Assembly: GCA_001464765.1 (NCBI GenBank)
Contig: LNDV01000019.1
Location: 47,228-111,227 of the forward strand
Origin: Betaproteobacteria bacterium Ga0077526
Lineage (GTDB): Bacteria; Pseudomonadota; Gammaproteobacteria; Burkholderiales; Ga0077523
Length of the DNA: 64,000 bases
Direction of reading: 5' to 3'
The notes below the pieces were generated by a model, which saw only the letters and a program-made list of their open reading frames with translations, did no database searches and was not told where the DNA came from. A program made the translations under genes and the position numbers. How positions within the stretch are numbered: position 1 is the first letter of the stretch; each line of letters starts with the position of its first letter. This document shows, in pieces, positions 27,903-36,785 of this stretch.

Positions 27903-29441
27903 TCAGTACGCGGTCTTCTGCCGGAGCAGCACAAACGCGGTCTTCACGATGATCCAGAGGTCGAGCGATAGCGACCAGTTGCGAAGGTAGTACAGGTCGT
28001 GGTCCACGCGGGCCTTCATCTTTTCCAGCGTTTCGGTCTCTCCGCGCAGGCCGTTTACCTGGGCCCAGCCGGTGATGCCGGGCTGCACCTTGTGGCGGAG
28101 CATGTAGCCCTTGATGAGCTTGCGGTACTGCTCGTTGTGGGCCACGGCATGGGGCCTCGGGCCCACGAGGCTCATGCTGCCTGCCAGCACGTTGAACAGC
28201 TGCGGCAGTTCGTCGATGGAGCTCTGGCGCAGGAACGCGCCAAACTTCGTGATGCGCGGGTCGTTCTTGGTGGCCTGCTTCACCACCGGGCCGTCGTCCA
28301 TTGCCCGCATGGAGCGGAACTTGTAGACGGCGATCTCGCGCCCGTCCAGCCCGTAGCGGCGCTGCTTGAAGATGATGGGGCCGGGAGATGACAGTTTTAC
28401 GCCGATCGCAGCAAACAGGAGGATCGGCCAGACTACAGCGAGCGCCGTGAGTGTCACGGCAACGTCGAACCAGCGCTTGAGCAGGGCATTCACCCCGGAA
28501 TAGGGCGTTTCGCACACGGCCACGACGGGCATGCCGTCGATCTCGTCGAAGCGCGCCTGGATCAGGTCGAAGGCAAACACATCGGGCAGGAAGTAAACGG
28601 AGGCCGTGCTGTCCCGCAGGGTGTCCAGCAGCTTCACGATGCGCGGTTGCGCGGCCATCGGCAGCGACACGAACACCAGATTGACGTTGCGCTCGCGCAC
28701 GAACTTGGCCACGCCATCCACCCCGCCCAGCAGGTGGTACTTGCCCAATGCGGGCAGCCGGCGCGGGTGGCGGTCATCGAAAAAGCCCAGCACCTGCACG
28801 CCCACGAGCGGGTCGGCGCTCACCGTGTTGGCCAGGCGGATGCTGAGGTCGCTCGCGCCGATGACGATCATCCGCTTCTGGGCGGACTCGGACCGCGCCA
28901 GCGCCCGCAGAATCCAGTGGGCGGTGAAGTGCCCCAGTACCAGCGGCACGGGGGTGATCACGAACCACGTGACCAATGCCTGGATGTGATAGATGCGATC
29001 GTAGTGCGTGGCCCAGATGAGGAAGGCCACGATTCCCACGGTGAGGGGCCAGGCAAAGAAGATGTCGCGCATCGCGCGGACGACGAGTTCGGTGGGGCGG
29101 AGCTGAAAGAGGTCCACGCGCTCGAACAACTGGGACGACACAAAGAACACCAGCACGGCCAGCATGAGGTAGTGGCCGTCGAGCCGCACCTGGTACCAGG
29201 CCAGACAGGCGCCCAGGCTCGCCAGGATGATCCCGGGATTGAGCAGGCTGCGCAAAAACGCCACCAGCGGCAGATCGCCGCTGAACATGCTTCGGTCGCC
29301 CAGGCTGCGCGGGAAAGGTTCTGCACCCGGGCTACGCAATGGGGGTCTGCCGTCGATATCGATGGGCAATACCGGCGGCGGGTCTACCGCGCCTCGCTCG
29401 GGAAGAGGTTGCGCCATTTTTCTTTGTGGGTCCGATGCCAT
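27903..29441 (-). CDS. epsB: EpsB, undecaprenyl-phosphate glucose phosphotransferase
   Basis: This protein of about 510 residues has four N-terminal membrane segments and a CoA-binding-like middle domain (RMIVIGASDLSIRLAN). The C-terminal bacterial sugar-transferase domain contains KRWFDVAVTLTALAVVWP, PGPIIFKQRRYGLDGREI, SSIDELPQLFNVLAGSMSLVGPRP and the PGITGWAQVNG block. The family transfers glucose-1-phosphate (or a related sugar) from UDP-sugar to undecaprenyl phosphate, the first committed step of EPS synthesis. I placed the start at the ATG at 29441 (AGG just upstream); a GTG at 29477 and an ATG near 29290 are also in frame. It probably heads the epsB-E-F-G-xrtB-I unit. Confidence 0.9.
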   Translation of the reverse strand: MASDPQRKMAQPLPERGAVDPPPVLPIDIDGRPPLRSPGAEPFPRSLGDRSMFSGDLPLVAFLRSLLNPGIILASLGACLAWYQVRLDGHYLMLAVLVFFVSSQLFERVDLFQLRPTELVVRAMRDIFFAWPLTVGIVAFLIWATHYDRIYHIQALVTWFVITPVPLVLGHFTAHWILRALARSESAQKRMIVIGASDLSIRLANTVSADPLVGVQVLGFFDDRHPRRLPALGKYHLLGGVDGVAKFVRERNVNLVFVSLPMAAQPRIVKLLDTLRDSTASVYFLPDVFAFDLIQARFDEIDGMPVVAVCETPYSGVNALLKRWFDVAVTLTALAVVWPILLFAAIGVKLSSPGPIIFKQRRYGLDGREIAVYKFRSMRAMDDGPVVKQATKNDPRITKFGAFLRQSSIDELPQLFNVLAGSMSLVGPRPHAVAHNEQYRKLIKGYMLRHKVQPGITGWAQVNGLRGETETLEKMKARVDHDLYYLRNWSLSLDLWIIVKTAFVLLRQKTAY

Positions 29442-29635
29442 GTCGGCCTGGTGCCGCCGATGGGCGACAGGTCTCACTCAAGATCTGAAACAAGAAACCG
29501 ATTAGCAAGCTATGTACCGGTGGAGGAAACAAATCGCCGCCGATCGGGTTGGTTGCCGGATTCCGCAGCCGGTGCGGACCCCAGGGTACGGGGTGCAGGC
29601 TGCGCGCCCGTGACCGGCGGGGCGGAGCTCGCCTC

Positions 29636-29829
29636 GTAGCCCGGACTAGGGGCGGACGCCACGACTCCGGGGGGATGGTGCCCGGCGACCGGCGATGTTC
29701 CCGGAGCATGTTCCCGGAGTCGCGCCATGCGGCGCTCGTCCGGGCTACGGGTAGCCGATTTGCGCGTTGCCGTGCCGTCGCTACCTACGGTCCCGGAGTC
29801 GCGCCATTCGGCGCTCGCCCGGGCTACGG
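29636..29829. repeat. Three REP-like dispersed repeat copies between epsB and epsD
   Basis: One forward copy (29636-29672) is followed by two inverted copies (29711-29749 and 29791-29829), each about 38-39 bases, sharing CCCGGAGTCGCGCC and GTCCGGGCTACG cores. They fill most of the gap between epsD and epsB, and I see no gene here. They could fold in RNA and separate epsD from epsB expression. Confidence 0.75.
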
Positions 29830-29859
29830 CATCGGAACCCGGAGCGGGTCGGCAATACG

Positions 29860-30861
29860 TTACTTCTTCAGTCCGCTCAGACCCTTCTCAAGGGCGTCCT
29901 GGTGCTCTTCGTCGACCTTGCCGCCGACGGCTGCGGGCACGGGCTCCTGGGTGGCTTGCTGTTCCATCGACGGGGCCGCGGCCGGAGCTTCGGCCGCGGG
30001 GGCCGCGCCTTCCACGGGCTTGCCGAAGTCACCCATGTATTCCACCTTGGCAGCGCCGCGCAGGGTCTTGATCTCGCCCTGGGCGAGTTCCATGCGGGAC
30101 TTGTTCTGGAGGAACTGGTTGATGAAGGGCTTGGCCTGCTCTTCGTTCAGCGGCTGAACCTGCGACGCGGCGATCTGGATCACGGCCACGCCACGCGGGC
30201 CGGGGACCGCCACGACTTCGCCATCGGGGAGCTTGGCGATCCGCGAGGCGAACTCCATGGGCAGCTGTTCGGCCGCACGCACGGAGGAGTTGCTGCGGGC
30301 GCGCAGCCCCTTGGCCTTCACGTACTCGGCGACGTCCTGAAGAGTCTTCATGGGCGGGAGCGCCTTCTTCAGCTCTTCCAGCGCCGGGCCCGTGGCCTCG
30401 ATCGCGATCTCCTGCAGGCGGTACACGCGCCGCTGCGAAAACAGCTCGGGGTGCTGGTCGTAGAACTCCTTCACCTTGGCGGGGTCCGGCGTCTGGGCGC
30501 CGCTCATCACGCGCTCCACGTAGGCGCGGGCGAGGATCTCGCGGCGGGAATTCTCGATGGCGGTCATCACGTTGGGGTCGCGGTCGAGCTTGTTTTCCAC
30601 GGCCTTCTGGATGAGCAGCTGCTGGTCGATCAGGCGCTCGAGGACCTGCTTGGTCGCGGCCTTCACCTGCACTTCCGTCGGGTTGTTCATCCGCGGAAGG
30701 GCAGCGTTGATCTGGTGGACCGTCAGTTCGTCACTGTTGACCTTGGCGGCCACCTGGGTGGCTTTCTTCTCTTCGCCACCACCGCCGCTGTCCCCGCAGG
30801 CGGAAAGGGCAACGACCGCGGCCGTCAAGAGCAGACAAGAGGCGGAACGCACAAGACGCAT
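29860..30861 (-). CDS. epsD: EpsD, PpiC/SurA-like lipoprotein
   Basis: This 333-residue lipoprotein starts at the ATG at 30861, preceded by GAGG, and has a lipobox signal (MRLVRSASCLLLTAAVVALSAC). A SurA_N-like segment (VAAKVNSDELTVHQINAAL) is followed by a PpiC-like region, PDPAKVKEFYDQHPELFSQRRVYRLQEIA, ending about residue 240. The Ala/Pro/Glu-rich C-terminus is unstructured. EpsD-family lipoproteins are annotated as peptidyl-prolyl isomerases in EPS/exosortase loci; the isomerase activity is inferred. Known order in methanolan clusters places epsD near epsB and epsE. Here it is separated from epsB by repeat elements. Confidence 0.85.
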   Translation of the reverse strand: MRLVRSASCLLLTAAVVALSACGDSGGGGEEKKATQVAAKVNSDELTVHQINAALPRMNNPTEVQVKAATKQVLERLIDQQLLIQKAVENKLDRDPNVMTAIENSRREILARAYVERVMSGAQTPDPAKVKEFYDQHPELFSQRRVYRLQEIAIEATGPALEELKKALPPMKTLQDVAEYVKAKGLRARSNSSVRAAEQLPMEFASRIAKLPDGEVVAVPGPRGVAVIQIAASQVQPLNEEQAKPFINQFLQNKSRMELAQGEIKTLRGAAKVEYMGDFGKPVEGAAPAAEAPAAAPSMEQQATQEPVPAAVGGKVDEEHQDALEKGLSGLKK

Positions 30862-30976
30862 AGGATCCTCGATTCGATTTATGAGTAGGGTCAGTCGGCC
30901 TGGGGCCGCAAATTGGAGAGGTTGTGCCATTCCGGGCACACACCTCGGCCGGTCGTTGCCGGCATGCCAAGGGGCA

Positions 30977-32011
30977 CTAGCCTGTCCGAACGGCACGCCA
31001 CTGTCTCCAGACAGCGACGGTTACCATCGACAGGCCAAGGAGAAGCAAGAACCATGAGCGCGGTTCCGGCACCCCGGGCTTCAAGGTGGTATCCAGGGCG
31101 GGCGGCGGACTCACATCCCCGAGCACACGCCTGACCCAGTCCCCGTTGGCGCCGGACAGCAGCACCCCGCCTCCCGCAGTGCCGAACACACTCATCTTTC
31201 CATTAGGCCCGGCGCGTGTGACAAACGTATTGACCGCCGCGAGACGCCACTGGCCCTGGATGAAGACGAACGTCCCGCTGCCGGAATCCCCCCCGGCCAG
31301 GGAGCTCTCGCCGATGGGCAACCTGCCGTTCTGGCGCTGCCCCGGCCCGGGCGGCGCGTCGAAGTCATATAGATACACGGCGCGCGGTCCGTTGCCGACG
31401 AGGTCTATCAGGTCACAGTTGTCGGGGCCCATGGTGAAGGCAAAGCACTCCGCCACGTTGGAGCCCACGCGCTTCACGGCAGGGTCGGGGTTCTCGGTCG
31501 TGCCGATCGCCCCCATGCCACCGGCGCCGTATCCGACGAAAGTGATCACTGACCCTTGCATCAGGTCATCGTCGTACAGCGGGTAGATCGGGACACCGGC
31601 AGGCGCCGGCTCGGCCAGGCGGATGACCGCGAGGTCGTACTCGCCACCGGGGCGGAAGCCCGTCACGCCCCGGTACATCGGGTGGACGAACACTTCGGCC
31701 ACCGGGATTCGATGGGTGAGATCCCCGCCCACGTTCAGATTGAAGGTGATGTCCTCGGGCGGGCGCCGGCCGACCACGTGCGCGGCCGTCAGTACATAGT
31801 TGGGCGCGATGAGCGTGCCGGAATAAGTCCCCTTGCCCACGGTCACGCTGCCCACCCCGGCCCAAGGCGATTCGACCGTGTTGGGGTCCACGTCGCCGTC
31901 GACCACGGCCATGGCCACGCCAGTGCCCAGCACGAAGGCGACAAGACTGCGGCAGACAAGACGGAGAAATTCGGTCACTAGGGCGTCCGGTGATGGGCGG
32001 TCAGTGGTCAC
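30977..32011 (-). CDS. Trypsin-like serine protease with PEP-CTERM tail
   Basis: This 344-residue secreted protease (chymotrypsin fold) has a hydrophobic N-terminal signal (LVAFVLGTGVAMA) and an intact catalytic triad: His78 (TAAHVV), Asp126 (YDLAVIRL) and Ser243 (GGDSGSG). Cys190 and Cys199 may form a disulfide. The C-terminal sorting tail begins with PEP at 315-317 (GVPEPRSW), then FLLLLGLSMVTVAVW and basic residues. A GTG at 32011 overlaps the TGA of the adjacent glycosyltransferase (GTGA), so it is probably translationally coupled to it. Proteolysis at the surface, or processing of other exported proteins, is inferred. The alternative start GTG at 31978 lacks coupling. Confidence 0.88.
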   Translation of the reverse strand: MTTDRPSPDALVTEFLRLVCRSLVAFVLGTGVAMAVVDGDVDPNTVESPWAGVGSVTVGKGTYSGTLIAPNYVLTAAHVVGRRPPEDITFNLNVGGDLTHRIPVAEVFVHPMYRGVTGFRPGGEYDLAVIRLAEPAPAGVPIYPLYDDDLMQGSVITFVGYGAGGMGAIGTTENPDPAVKRVGSNVAECFAFTMGPDNCDLIDLVGNGPRAVYLYDFDAPPGPGQRQNGRLPIGESSLAGGDSGSGTFVFIQGQWRLAAVNTFVTRAGPNGKMSVFGTAGGGVLLSGANGDWVRRVLGDVSPPPALDTTLKPGVPEPRSWFLLLLGLSMVTVAVWRQWRAVRTG

Positions 32012-33129
32012 ATCGCTGCAGGGCGTGTGCCCGGCAGGGGCAAGGGGTCGGAAAAAAGCCCCTCCACGATGGCGGCGGCCTCTTCGGCCCCTGAGGGTTC
32101 GACCGGCGGCGGCGCCGAACGTGCGGCGAGCGCTTCAAGCGCGGGGACGATCGCGCCCGCATGCAGGTCTTCCCCGCGAACCACCGCGGTCCGACCGTGG
32201 CGTTCCAGCCAGTCCGCCAGAAAGGGCTCCTCCGGCCAGCCGTCGCGCGGGGTGTAGAGCACGGGCACACCGTTGATCGCCGCCTCCGCCACCGTACCGT
32301 AGCCAAGTTTGGAGATCACGGCGTCAACGGAGGCGAACACGTCGATATAAGTGAGCGGAAGCGAGTCGAGCGCGATGACGTCCGGATGGCGTCCCCGCAG
32401 CGCCATGCCGGAGAGCACCCGCCAGCCCCGCAAGCGTGGCCAGGCGGAAACATCGATGTCGAACCCGAAGCCGCCGAGTGACATCAGCGCGAGGCGCGTA
32501 TCCGCCGGCGCCCCGAGCGCGGCGAGGAGTTCCTGCCTGCGCGGCACACCCCGGCGCCCCAGCGGCGAGACCTCGCGAAGATTGCCGAGGTCCGTCATGG
32601 GCATGCGCGGCACGGGGCAGATGAAGGCTCGGGCACTGTCGTAGGCGTCGCGTATCTGCTGGCGGATGGTGGCGGCGCCGGGCTGCGCCGCCAGATAGTG
32701 CTGAAAGATGTCACCCCAATTGAGACAGCAAAGCGCGGCGGCCGGAATGCCCGCGTGGGCCGCGGCGGCAAGCGGCAGGTACGGCGCGTTGGCGAGCAGC
32801 ACGTCGGGGCGCAGCGCTTCGAGCTGGCGGGCGGCGGTGGCGACTTCGCGGTCCCACGCGGTATGCAGACGGGCGTAGTAGGAGTAACTCCCGCCGGAAT
32901 CGACGGTGAGCGCGTCGGTCATGGTCATGCCGATGTCGGAGGCCAGCGACACATGCTCGAACTCGCCGTGGATGTGCTCACGAAGCTTGGCAAGGGGTGC
33001 CGCAGAACGCACGGTGATTCGCAGTTTCGGGTGCCGGGAAGTGAGACAATTCACCACCGGCGCCGTCATGGCGATGTGGCCGAAACCGTGGGCCGAGATG
33101 TCTACGACGAGATGCGAGCGGGATGTCAC
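32008..33129 (-). CDS. MurG/GT28-like glycosyltransferase family protein
   Basis: This 373-residue protein looks like a GT-B glycosyltransferase of the GT28/UDP-glycosyltransferase type. It opens with LVVDISAHGFGHIAMTAPVVN, a classical G-x-G-H-x-x-P-like acceptor motif. The C-terminal donor domain contains VDAVISKLGYGTVAEAAINGVPVLYTPR, matching the sugar-nucleotide binding loop of MurG-like enzymes. A related domain occurs at the N-terminus of some L-arabinokinases. It starts at GTG (33129) with a weak ribosome-binding site and overlaps the protease gene by four bases. It lies upstream of epsD on the same strand but its acceptor is unknown. Confidence 0.7.
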   Translation of the reverse strand: MTSRSHLVVDISAHGFGHIAMTAPVVNCLTSRHPKLRITVRSAAPLAKLREHIHGEFEHVSLASDIGMTMTDALTVDSGGSYSYYARLHTAWDREVATAARQLEALRPDVLLANAPYLPLAAAAHAGIPAAALCCLNWGDIFQHYLAAQPGAATIRQQIRDAYDSARAFICPVPRMPMTDLGNLREVSPLGRRGVPRRQELLAALGAPADTRLALMSLGGFGFDIDVSAWPRLRGWRVLSGMALRGRHPDVIALDSLPLTYIDVFASVDAVISKLGYGTVAEAAINGVPVLYTPRDGWPEEPFLADWLERHGRTAVVRGEDLHAGAIVPALEALAARSAPPPVEPSGAEEAAAIVEGLFSDPLPLPGTRPAAM

Positions 33130-33175
33130 GAAGGGCGGGGCTCTGGATCCGAGCCCGCGAGTCTACCGGCAGTCA

Positions 33176-33192
33176 CGACAGCTCAGCTGTCG
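33176..33192. promoter_or_regulatory. 17-bp perfect inverted repeat, possible operator
   Basis: The sequence CGACAGCT-C-AGCTGTCG reads identically on both strands around one central base. It lies about 47 bases upstream of the GT28-like gene start and overlaps the stop of the 57-aa ORF. This could be a regulator-binding site; no regulator is known. Confidence 0.35.
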
Positions 33193-33356
33193 ACGAAGCG
33201 CAACGGGTAGGCCGTGAATTCTCTCTCGGTGTCACGAGTGTCTGGGGCGTAGTGCTGTTTTTCGAACCCCACTGGCAGGGCAATGAACTCCGCCCATTCG
33301 TGTACGGCTTGATCTGCGACAGATTCCACGAGCTTCGATCGAGAGAATAATTTCAT
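33183..33356 (-). CDS. Small hypothetical protein, 57 residues
   Basis: The only open frame of note in the 0.4-kb gap between the GT28-like gene and nrdJ. From the ATG at 33356 it encodes 57 residues with a natural-looking composition: MKLFSRSKLVESVADQAVHE, then AEFIALPVGFEKQHYAP and a C-terminus TAYPLRFVDS. There is an AGG about six bases upstream. I do not recognise a family. Codon use is less GC-biased than in flanking genes. It may be the leading gene of the GT28-like/protease transcript (53 bases apart). It could be an overlooked small protein or a chance frame. Confidence 0.4.
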   Translation of the reverse strand: MKLFSRSKLVESVADQAVHEWAEFIALPVGFEKQHYAPDTRDTEREFTAYPLRFVDS

Positions 33357-33556
33357 GACGGCCTGGGACAGCGACGACTGAGACTGGGTTGAGCACGGCG
33401 GCTGTTGACGCCTGCTTCTACGCAAGGATCAGGCCGCTGGATGACAGGCGTGTGAAGGCGAGCTTCACGGCCGTTCGTGCCGTGTTCGTCGCCCGCCTTC
33501 ACCCCACCACACGCATACCGCCCCGGCCCGCGCCGTGGCACTGAACCGAGGAACCC

Positions 33557-36451
33557 ATGACCATCGAACACCTCCAGGCCTCCGCACTGGACACGCTCGC
33601 CCCGCAGGAAATCTCCGGCGAAGTGCTCGTCGAGAAATACGCCAAGGGCAGCGAGACCACGGTGCGGGAAGTCCGTACCCGCGTCGCTCGTGCGCTCGCT
33701 CAGGCCGAAGCCCCCGAGAAGCGCGCCCACTGGGAAGGCAAGTTTCTGGAAGCCCTCGAGCGGGGGTTCGTTCCCGCCGGGCGCATCAACTCCGCCGCGG
33801 GCACCTCGCTCGCCGCCACGCTCATCAACTGCTTCGTGCAGCCCGTCGGTGACTCCATCACCGAAGCCTCCGACGACCGGCCCGGCATCTACACCGCCCT
33901 GGCCGAAGCCGCAGAGACCATGCGCCGCGGTGGCGGCGTGGGGTACGACTTCTCGTCCATCCGCCCGACGGGGGCACTGGTGCGCGGCACGCAGTCCCGC
34001 GCGAGCGGGCCCGTGTCGTACATGCGCGTGTTCGACCGCTCGTGCGAAACGGTGGAATCCGCCGGCTCCCGCCGCGGCGCCCAGATGGGCGTGCTGCGTT
34101 GCGACCATCCGGACGTCGAGGGCTTCATCCACGCAAAGGACCGCGGCGACCTCACCAACTTCAATGTGTCTGTCGGCGTCACCGATACCTTCATGCGCGC
34201 GGTGGAAGCCGACGACCAGGTGGAACTCGTCCATAAGTCCGAACCCGCGGCCGACGCCAAGGAAGCCGGGGCCTATCGCCGCGAAGACGGCATGTGGGTG
34301 TATCGCAAGGTGCGCGCGCGGGACCTCTGGGACCAGATCATGCGGTCCACGTACGACCATGCGGAGCCGGGCGTGCTGTTCCTCGACCGCATCAACCGCG
34401 ACAACAACCTCTACTACTGCGAGACCATCGAGTCGACCAACCCGTGCGCGGAGCAGCCGCTGCCGCCTTACGGTTGCTGCGACCTCGGCTCCATCGACCT
34501 CACGCGTTACGTAAGCGCGCCCTTCAGCGAGCAGGCGTCCTTCGACTTCGAGGGCTTCGCCCACACGGTGGGGGTGGCCATCCGCATGCTGGACAACGTG
34601 CTCGATGTCACCAACTGGCCGCTGCCGCAGCAGAAGGCCGAAGCCGAAGCCAAGCGCCGCGTGGGCCTCGGCTTCACGGGCCTCGGTGACGCCCTGATCA
34701 TGCTGCGCCTTCGGTACGACACTGCCGAGGCGCGGGCGATGGCCGCGAAGATCTCCGAGTCCATGCGCGACAACGCGTATCTGACCTCCGTCAATCTCGC
34801 GAAGGAGCGCGGCGCCTTCCCGCTCTTCAATGCCGACCTGTATCTGTCCGGCGGCAACTTCGCCTCGCGGCTGCCGGCGGAGATCAAGCAGAAGATCCGG
34901 CAGCACGGGCTGCGCAATTCGCACCTGCTGTCCATCGCGCCGACGGGCACCATCAGCCTCGCCTTCGCCGACAACGCGTCGAACGGCATCGAGCCGCCCT
35001 TCTCGTGGACATACACGCGCCGCAAGCGCATGGGTGACGGCACGTGGAAGGAGTATCAGGTCGAAGACTACGCGTGGCGTGCCTACAAGCATCTGGGCGG
35101 CGACGTGAAGAAATTGCCGCCCTACTTCGTCACGGCGCTCGAGATCTCCGCCACAGCCCACAAAGACATGGTCGCCACCGTGGCGCCTTACGTGGACACG
35201 AGCATCTCGAAGACGGTCAACGTCCCCGAGGACTATCCGTATGCCGAGTTCGAGGATCTCTACCTCAGCGCCTGGCGCGCCGGGCTGAAGGGTCTCGCCA
35301 CGTACCGGCCCAACTCCGTGCTCGGGTCGGTGCTGTCGACGACGCCTGCAGAGCCCAAGGCCGAGACCAAGTCGGCCCCGAGCGATGTGCGGCTCGACGA
35401 AGCCAATCGCCGCCTGTCGATCAAGTCCGTGCCGATGCCAGTGCTGTCGTCGCTGGTGTGGCCGGGACGGCCGGAAATGCCCGGCGGCAATCCCGCATGG
35501 ACGTTCATGATTCCGCATCCGGGCGGCGAGTTCGCGCTGTTCGTCGGGCATGTGGAAGAAGACGACCGTCGCGCCTTCCCGTTCGAGGTCTGGGTGAACG
35601 GCGCCGAGCAGCCGCGCGGTCTGGGCGCCGTCGCCAAGACGTTGTCGATGGACATGCGTGCGAATGACCGCGCGTGGCTCGAACTCAAACTGGACGTTCT
35701 GGCTCGCACGCCGGGCGATCAGGCGTTCGAGATGCCCATGCCGCCCAACGGCGAGCGTCGCCTCGTGCCGAGCGTCGTGGCCGGTCTGGCCCAGGTGATC
35801 CGCTGGCGTTGCGACCGTCTGGGGTCGCTCGACGACAAGCATCCCGATCTGCTCGCGCCCGAAGGTCGGCCGCATCCGGTGCTCGATGCGATGTTTGCCG
35901 TGGAAGAGCCGCGGACCGGCACGGACGGCACGCTGTCGTGGACGGTGGATATCGCCAACCCCGCGTCGGGCGAAGACTTCGTGCTCGGCGTGAAGGAGAT
36001 CACGCTTCCGGATGGCATGACGCGTCCGTATGCGATGTTTCTCGCGGGGCACTACCCCCGCGCGCTGGACGGCCTCGCGCGGTTGCTGTCACTCGACATG
36101 CGCGTGGTCGACCCCGCATGGATCGGCATGAAGCTGCGCAAGCTGCTCAGCTGGTCCGATCCTCTGGGGGATTTCATGGCGTTTGTGCCGGGCGAGCGGC
36201 GGCAGCAGACGTATCCGTCGACGGTCGCGTATCTGGCGCGGTTGCTGGTGCACCGTTACGCGATGTTGGGTGTGCTCGACGAAGCAGGCTATCCGCGTCG
36301 GGAGATGGGCATTCTGGAGCGCCCGGCAACCAACGGCGCGCCGCGGGTGCAGGCCGGCGGTCTGTGCAACGAGTGCGGCAACCAGACCGTGATCCGCAAG
36401 GACGGTTGCGATTTCTGCACGGCGTGCGGCGCGGTGGGGGCTTGCGGGTAA
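33557..36451 (+). CDS. nrdJ: Adenosylcobalamin-dependent ribonucleotide reductase, class II
   Basis: This 964-residue enzyme reduces ribonucleotides to deoxyribonucleotides using adenosylcobalamin. The N-terminal half is the catalytic ten-stranded barrel: Cys92 in [41 protein letters not shown], the radical-site block NPCAEQPLP (Cys297, Glu299) and APTGTISL. The C-terminal part contains two related copies of a roughly 120-residue module (about 660-770 and 785-900; see [17 protein letters not shown] and [17 protein letters not shown]). It ends with a zinc-ribbon-like CNECGN...CDFCTACG, which holds the redox-active cysteines. GAGGA precedes the ATG. It stands alone on the plus strand; no cobalamin riboswitch was seen. 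Confidence 0.96.
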   Translation: MTIEHLQASALDTLAPQEISGEVLVEKYAKGSETTVREVRTRVARALAQAEAPEKRAHWEGKFLEALERGFVPAGRINSAAGTSLAATLINCFVQPVGDSITEASDDRPGIYTALAEAAETMRRGGGVGYDFSSIRPTGALVRGTQSRASGPVSYMRVFDRSCETVESAGSRRGAQMGVLRCDHPDVEGFIHAKDRGDLTNFNVSVGVTDTFMRAVEADDQVELVHKSEPAADAKEAGAYRREDGMWVYRKVRARDLWDQIMRSTYDHAEPGVLFLDRINRDNNLYYCETIESTNPCAEQPLPPYGCCDLGSIDLTRYVSAPFSEQASFDFEGFAHTVGVAIRMLDNVLDVTNWPLPQQKAEAEAKRRVGLGFTGLGDALIMLRLRYDTAEARAMAAKISESMRDNAYLTSVNLAKERGAFPLFNADLYLSGGNFASRLPAEIKQKIRQHGLRNSHLLSIAPTGTISLAFADNASNGIEPPFSWTYTRRKRMGDGTWKEYQVEDYAWRAYKHLGGDVKKLPPYFVTALEISATAHKDMVATVAPYVDTSISKTVNVPEDYPYAEFEDLYLSAWRAGLKGLATYRPNSVLGSVLSTTPAEPKAETKSAPSDVRLDEANRRLSIKSVPMPVLSSLVWPGRPEMPGGNPAWTFMIPHPGGEFALFVGHVEEDDRRAFPFEVWVNGAEQPRGLGAVAKTLSMDMRANDRAWLELKLDVLARTPGDQAFEMPMPPNGERRLVPSVVAGLAQVIRWRCDRLGSLDDKHPDLLAPEGRPHPVLDAMFAVEEPRTGTDGTLSWTVDIANPASGEDFVLGVKEITLPDGMTRPYAMFLAGHYPRALDGLARLLSLDMRVVDPAWIGMKLRKLLSWSDPLGDFMAFVPGERRQQTYPSTVAYLARLLVHRYAMLGVLDEAGYPRREMGILERPATNGAPRVQAGGLCNECGNQTVIRKDGCDFCTACGAVGACG

Positions 36452-36460
36452 GGGGGATGT

Positions 36461-36770
36461 CCCCGGAGTCGCGCCTCGCGGCGCTCGTCCGGGCTACGCG
36501 CTGACTGGTAGCCCGGACGAGCGGGCGAACGCCCCGACTCCGGGGTGCGGTGCATACGATCGCCGGCGTTCGTCCGGATGGCGACGTGTAGCCCCGACGA
36601 GTGGGCGAACGCCCCGACTCCGGGATGCGACGCATACAATCGCCGGCGTTCGTCCGAATGGCGACGTGTAGCCCGGACGAGCGGGCGAACGCCCCGACTC
36701 CGGGGTGCGGTACATCCCATCGCCAACAACGTTCCCGGAGTCGCGCCGTTCGGCGCTCGTCCGGGCTACG
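36461..36770. repeat. 80-bp tandem repeat array flanked by REP-like elements
   Basis: An inverted element (36461-36498) is followed by three direct copies of GTAGCCCGGACGAGCGGG-type units at 36508, 36588 and 36668. These are exactly 80 bases apart; the first two include a nearly identical spacer with CGCCGGCGTTCGTCCG. A closing inverted element lies at 36731-36770. The whole array occupies the gap between nrdJ and the convergent DUF1269 gene, so it may act as a bidirectional terminator. No gene is present. Confidence 0.85.
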
Positions 36771-36785
36771 CGGCGAATCAACCCA

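Noticed and set aside
33130..33556. Possible cobalamin riboswitch upstream of nrdJ
   Set aside because: No recognisable B12-box or conserved core was found by eye; only an isolated GGCACTG-like string occurs near the start.
33353..36052. Long antisense ORF (899 codons) over nrdJ
   Set aside because: It mirrors the coding strand of a strongly conserved gene, is rich in Arg, Gly and His as expected for a shadow frame, and has no ribosome-binding site. The same holds for the long plus-strand frames at 53981-58414 (over the histidine kinase) and 44191-46770 (over mgtA).
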